The notes below the pieces were generated by a model. It was not told the DNA's origin, did not search any database, and worked only from the letters and a program-made list of their open reading frames with translations. This document shows, piece by piece, positions 61,026 to 64,000 of a DNA stretch of 64,000 nt. A program made the translations under genes and the position numbers. Positions within the stretch are counted from its first letter, which is position 1; each line of letters starts with the position of its first letter. The stretch is from UBA8389 sp035719105 (GTDB lineage: Bacteria > Bacteroidota > Bacteroidia > Bacteroidales > UBA1402). The stretch is from contig DASTGN010000009.1 of NCBI GenBank assembly GCA_035719105.1, forward strand, positions 62,001-126,000, in the 5' to 3' direction.

Positions 61026-62528
61026 TTAACGGAGGGCTTTATTCAACATGTAATACACTTCGTTGTTGCGGATATCCTGCTTGAACTGGCGAATGGTCGT
61101 GTCTTTGTCGATGAGCAGCAGTTCAATGTCGGCGATTTCGGCATAATCTTCCATATATTCTTGAGTCAGGGCGTAAGAGAAGCTGGAATGATGTGTTCCA
61201 CCAGCAGTGATCCATGCACCTGCACCGACTTCGAAGTTGGGAAGTGGTTTCCACAGGGCACAGGCAACTGGTAATTTCGGGAGGTCTTTGGGTTTGATGA
61301 CGTCCACATCACTGCAAATCATGCGGAAGCGATTGCCCATGTCTACGACGGTGCATGCGACGCCGGTGCCTTTATGAGCCTGGAAAACCAGTCGGGCACA
61401 GGTTCCTGCATCGCCGATTCCAAGGAAATGAACTTCAACGCGGGGTTTGTTTCCAGCAATTTCAGGGCTGATTTCCAACATGTGGGCTTGGAGAATGGAG
61501 CTGTTGTTTCCATCGAAATTCAGAGTGTAGTCTTCCAGGAAGGAACAGCCACCGGGCAGACCTTGGGCCATTACCCACATGCTGCGGCATAGAGCGGCCG
61601 TTTTCCAATCGCCTTCGGCACCAAAGCCATAACCTTCGGCCATCAATCGTTGTGAAGCAAAGCCCATCAGCTGTTTCATGCCTTCCAGTTCGTTGAAGCT
61701 GGTGGTAAATGCCTTGGCACCTCGATCTTCGAGGAATCGACGAAGCCCGATTTCCTGAGCAGCTGCTTCGCGAACGCTCGTATGATCTTTACCACCTCTG
61801 GCTGCATTGTCTGCAAAGTCGTAAATCTTTTCGTACTCGGCTACCAATGCATCGATTTCAGCTTCGGTTACGGCTTCAACAAAAGGAACTAGTAGAGCAA
61901 TCGGTGCATTGTCAACGTGATAACCCAAGCGGATTTCTGCTTCAACTTTGTCTCCATCGGTTACGGCAACATTGTTCATGTTGTCGCCGAAACGGATGAT
62001 GAGCATGTCCTGTGAGTCGGCCCAAGCTGCAGAAACACGCATCCAAACAGCAATCTTGTCTTGCGTGTCGGAATCTTTCCAATAGCCGACAACCACTTTG
62101 CGAGGTTTGCGCAGGCGACTGGTGATGTGACCGAATTCACGGTCTCCGTGAGCACTCTGATTGAGGTTCATGAAGTCCATGTCGATTTCGTTCCATGGAA
62201 TAGTTTCGTTGTATTGGGTATGCAAGTGAAGAAGCGGCTTTTTGAAATCCATCAAGCCGTGAATCCACATTTTGGCAGGTGAAAAAGTGTGCATCCAAGT
62301 GATGATGCCGACGCACTTGGTGTCACCATTGGCGGCACGCATGATTTCAGACACTTCGGATGAGGAATTGGCGGTACCTTTGTAAACCACCTTGATGGGC
62401 AAACGGCCTGATTCGTTCAGAGCGGCTACCATTTCGTTGGAGTGAGCATCCACCTTAACAACAGCTCCGCCGCCGTAAAGTAGTTGGGCACCGGTGACGA
62501 ACCAAACTTCTAAATCTTTAAAATTCAT
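61026..62528 (-). CDS. araA: L-arabinose isomerase
   Basis: 500 residues, the same length as the E. coli enzyme. FVTGAQLLYGGGAV at the start, MHTFSPAKMWIHGL, the metal-binding Glu region FGAEGDWKTAALCRSM, and GTHHSSFSYAL at the end are diagnostic. It converts L-arabinose to L-ribulose. Confidence 0.98.
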   Translation of the reverse strand: MNFKDLEVWFVTGAQLLYGGGAVVKVDAHSNEMVAALNESGRLPIKVVYKGTANSSSEVSEIMRAANGDTKCVGIITWMHTFSPAKMWIHGLMDFKKPLLHLHTQYNETIPWNEIDMDFMNLNQSAHGDREFGHITSRLRKPRKVVVGYWKDSDTQDKIAVWMRVSAAWADSQDMLIIRFGDNMNNVAVTDGDKVEAEIRLGYHVDNAPIALLVPFVEAVTEAEIDALVAEYEKIYDFADNAARGGKDHTSVREAAAQEIGLRRFLEDRGAKAFTTSFNELEGMKQLMGFASQRLMAEGYGFGAEGDWKTAALCRSMWVMAQGLPGGCSFLEDYTLNFDGNNSSILQAHMLEISPEIAGNKPRVEVHFLGIGDAGTCARLVFQAHKGTGVACTVVDMGNRFRMICSDVDVIKPKDLPKLPVACALWKPLPNFEVGAGAWITAGGTHHSSFSYALTQEYMEDYAEIADIELLLIDKDTTIRQFKQDIRNNEVYYMLNKALR

Positions 62529-62564
62529 AGTTTTATGTTTAAATTAATTGGAATGACAAGTCGA

Positions 62565-63251
62565 TTAATCTTGACCGTAATAGGCTCCTGGGCCATGTTT
62601 ACGGAAGAAATGTTTTTTGATGAGCAACGGATTCATCGTCAGGTTGGGATTAACTCCGTAAGAAATGAAAGCCATTTTGGCCACTTGTTCCACAACGACT
62701 GCATGATGTACGGCATCGTGTGCATCTTTGCCCCAAGTAAACGGACCGTGGTTTTTAACGAGAACTGCAGGGACGTGGTTCGGATTGATTCCTTTGAATC
62801 GTTCAATAATGACTTTACCGGTTTCTTTTTCATACTCAGCCATTTCAACCTCCGTCATGTCTCGGGTGCAAGGTATTTCCTGGCTAAAATAGTCAGCGTG
62901 CGTGGTTCCGATGTTGGGTAGGTCGAGCCCAGCCTGGGCCCATGCGGTGGCGAAGGTGGAATGGGTATGGACCACCCCTCCTATTTCTGGAAAGGCTTTG
63001 TATAGTTCCAAATGCGTGGCGGTGTCGGAGGAAGGTTTGAGTGAGCCTTCTAGGATTTTACCGTCCAGGTCGACAACAACCATTTGTTCAGCCTTCATTT
63101 TGTCGTAAGAAACACCGGAGGGCTTGATTACGACAATGCCTTTTTCACGATCGATGGCACTGACGTTGCCCCACGTGAAAATGACCAGTTCATGTTTGAC
63201 CAAATCGAGATTGGCTTCGAACACTACTTTTTTTAGAGCTGCTAAGTCCAT
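62565..63251 (-). CDS. araD: L-ribulose-5-phosphate 4-epimerase
   Basis: 228 residues. TWGNVSAID and KPSGVSYD bind the phosphate; the zinc ligands lie in VVHTHSTFATAWAQAG; NHGPFTWG is near residue 160. It makes D-xylulose 5-phosphate, a transketolase substrate. It precedes araA by 36 bases. Confidence 0.97.
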   Translation of the reverse strand: MDLAALKKVVFEANLDLVKHELVIFTWGNVSAIDREKGIVVIKPSGVSYDKMKAEQMVVVDLDGKILEGSLKPSSDTATHLELYKAFPEIGGVVHTHSTFATAWAQAGLDLPNIGTTHADYFSQEIPCTRDMTEVEMAEYEKETGKVIIERFKGINPNHVPAVLVKNHGPFTWGKDAHDAVHHAVVVEQVAKMAFISYGVNPNLTMNPLLIKKHFFRKHGPGAYYGQD

Positions 63252-63277
63252 ATGTTGGTAATTAGGTCGTTATTTTT

Positions 63278-63970
63278 TCAAAGGGTGAAAGAAAAGCCTT
63301 CATTGATAGCCTTTTCGTACCGTTCCTGATTGAAGGTATAAAGGAATGCACCCCGCTTGGAGCTGCTTTTATCTTTTTCATCCGATTTTTCAAGAAAATC
63401 CATCGTTTGAATTTTTTTGCGAAAGTTCCGTTTGTCGATGCTTCTTCCGTAAATGGCTTCGTACAAGGTTTGAAGCTGCGGAACCGTAAATTTTTCGGGT
63501 AAAAGGTTGAATCCGACTGGTTCGGTGGAGGCTTTACGCTGCAAGCGTCTGAGTGCGGAGTGAACCATGTCGTCGTGGTCGAAAATCAAACCTGGCAAAT
63601 CATTGATGTTTCGCCAATGCGCATTGTGTTGCTGAACCAAGCTTCGGTTGTAATCTTCCACGTTGACCAAGGCATAATATGCGATGGAAAGCACCCGCTC
63701 TCCTGGATCGCGAAATTCCTCCGTGAACGTTTTCAATTGCTCCATATAAAGTTCTTCCAGGCCTGTTAGCGAACGAAGCACGCGAGCAGCAGCTTCTTCT
63801 GCACTTTCATGCTCTTTTACGAAACCACCCGGCAAAGACCAGCAACCAAGAGCCGGTTCCATGCTTCGTTTAAGAAGCAGAAGATTCAGTTCGCCTTCGG
63901 AAAAACCGAAAATGATGCAATCGACTGCAACCAAAAAACGGGTTTGATCGGTATAGAAAGGGGTATTCAT
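63278..63970 (-). CDS. araR: Nudix-type arabinose regulator, AraR-like
   Basis: About 230 residues from MNTPFYTD; further in-frame codons reach 63994. The N-terminal Nudix fold (FLVAVDCIIFGF ... LPGGFVKEHESAEEAAARVL) has lost the catalytic REUxEExG core: after GGFVKEHE the box reads RVLRSLTG. The C-terminal winged helix (FTVPQLQTLYEAIYGRSIDKRNFRKKI) should bind DNA. This matches the Nudix-related AraR regulators known to control arabinose genes in Bacteroides. It heads the araD-araA-araB run, 26 bases before araD, and probably senses L-arabinose. Confidence 0.9.
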   Translation of the reverse strand: MNTPFYTDQTRFLVAVDCIIFGFSEGELNLLLLKRSMEPALGCWSLPGGFVKEHESAEEAAARVLRSLTGLEELYMEQLKTFTEEFRDPGERVLSIAYYALVNVEDYNRSLVQQHNAHWRNINDLPGLIFDHDDMVHSALRRLQRKASTEPVGFNLLPEKFTVPQLQTLYEAIYGRSIDKRNFRKKIQTMDFLEKSDEKDKSSSKRGAFLYTFNQERYEKAINEGFSFTL

Positions 63971-64000
63971 TCTTTCCCGGCGCATTTTGAACACTTCTCA

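Overview
The window is a gene-dense chromosomal segment from a member of the phylum Bacteroidota, most likely an anaerobic, carbohydrate-degrading member of the order Bacteroidales or a close relative. Supporting signs are lineage-typical gene families (DUF5606, DUF4494, a PUR-type DUF3276 protein, the two-domain NusB, a Nudix-type AraR, a fused CcsBA haem lyase, a PL10 pectate lyase, a T9SS-like C-terminal domain), the TTTG/TAnnTTTG promoter elements of this phylum in front of many genes, and an Hdr-Flx electron-transfer operon typical of anaerobes. I see no tRNA, rRNA, CRISPR array, prophage or insertion sequence.

Layout. 0-5.3 kb: hexuronate catabolism (uxaE end, uxaC, kdgK, eda, exuT) closed by a strong terminator. 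5.3-10.8 kb: a CPA2 cation/proton antiporter, a YhcH/EbgC-like protein, a eukaryote-like glycogen branching enzyme and an Lrp/AsnC regulator. 11-17.5 kb: one tight operon, hdrC-hdrB-hdrA-flxD-flxC-flxB-flxA, coding for a soluble flavin/iron-sulfur complex linking NADH to ferredoxin and a disulfide. 17.8-20.9 kb: a TPP-riboswitch-controlled minus-strand operon (TonB-dependent receptor and thiamine pyrophosphokinase). 21-41.6 kb: mostly core genes (carboxynorspermidine synthase-like, recA, serB, coaE, yajC, nusB, rplY, pth, hsp15, recR, engB, rluF) with a few accessory ones (glycosyltransferase, GNAT, PAP2, an alpha-oxoamine synthase with altered PLP-contact residues, a PL10 pectate lyase, a cobalamin-type radical SAM protein). 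41.65-42.37 kb is an AT-rich stretch without a credible gene that may hold a minus-strand RNA. 42.4-46.2 kb: DUF4494, yggS, rpiB and tkt. 46.2-48.7 kb: a secreted M6 metalloprotease.

The most striking region is 48.7-59.3 kb. It encodes, in one tightly packed plus-strand run, a CcsBA cytochrome c synthase, a small membrane protein whose histidines have the 14-residue spacing of a dihaem cytochrome b, a membrane-anchored FAD protein with two odd three-cysteine ferredoxin sites, three secreted multihaem cytochromes with 20, 16 and 13 CxxCH motifs, and an outer-membrane beta-barrel candidate. This has all the parts of an electron conduit from the quinone pool or NAD(P)H across the envelope. The function is inferred from composition and order; I do not recognise it as a named system.

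59.3-64 kb: the arabinose operon on the minus strand (araR-like Nudix regulator, araD, araA, araB). With the hexuronate genes and the pectate lyase, the window provides parts of a pectin-use pathway: backbone cleavage, galacturonate entry and breakdown, and arabinose side-chain sugar use.
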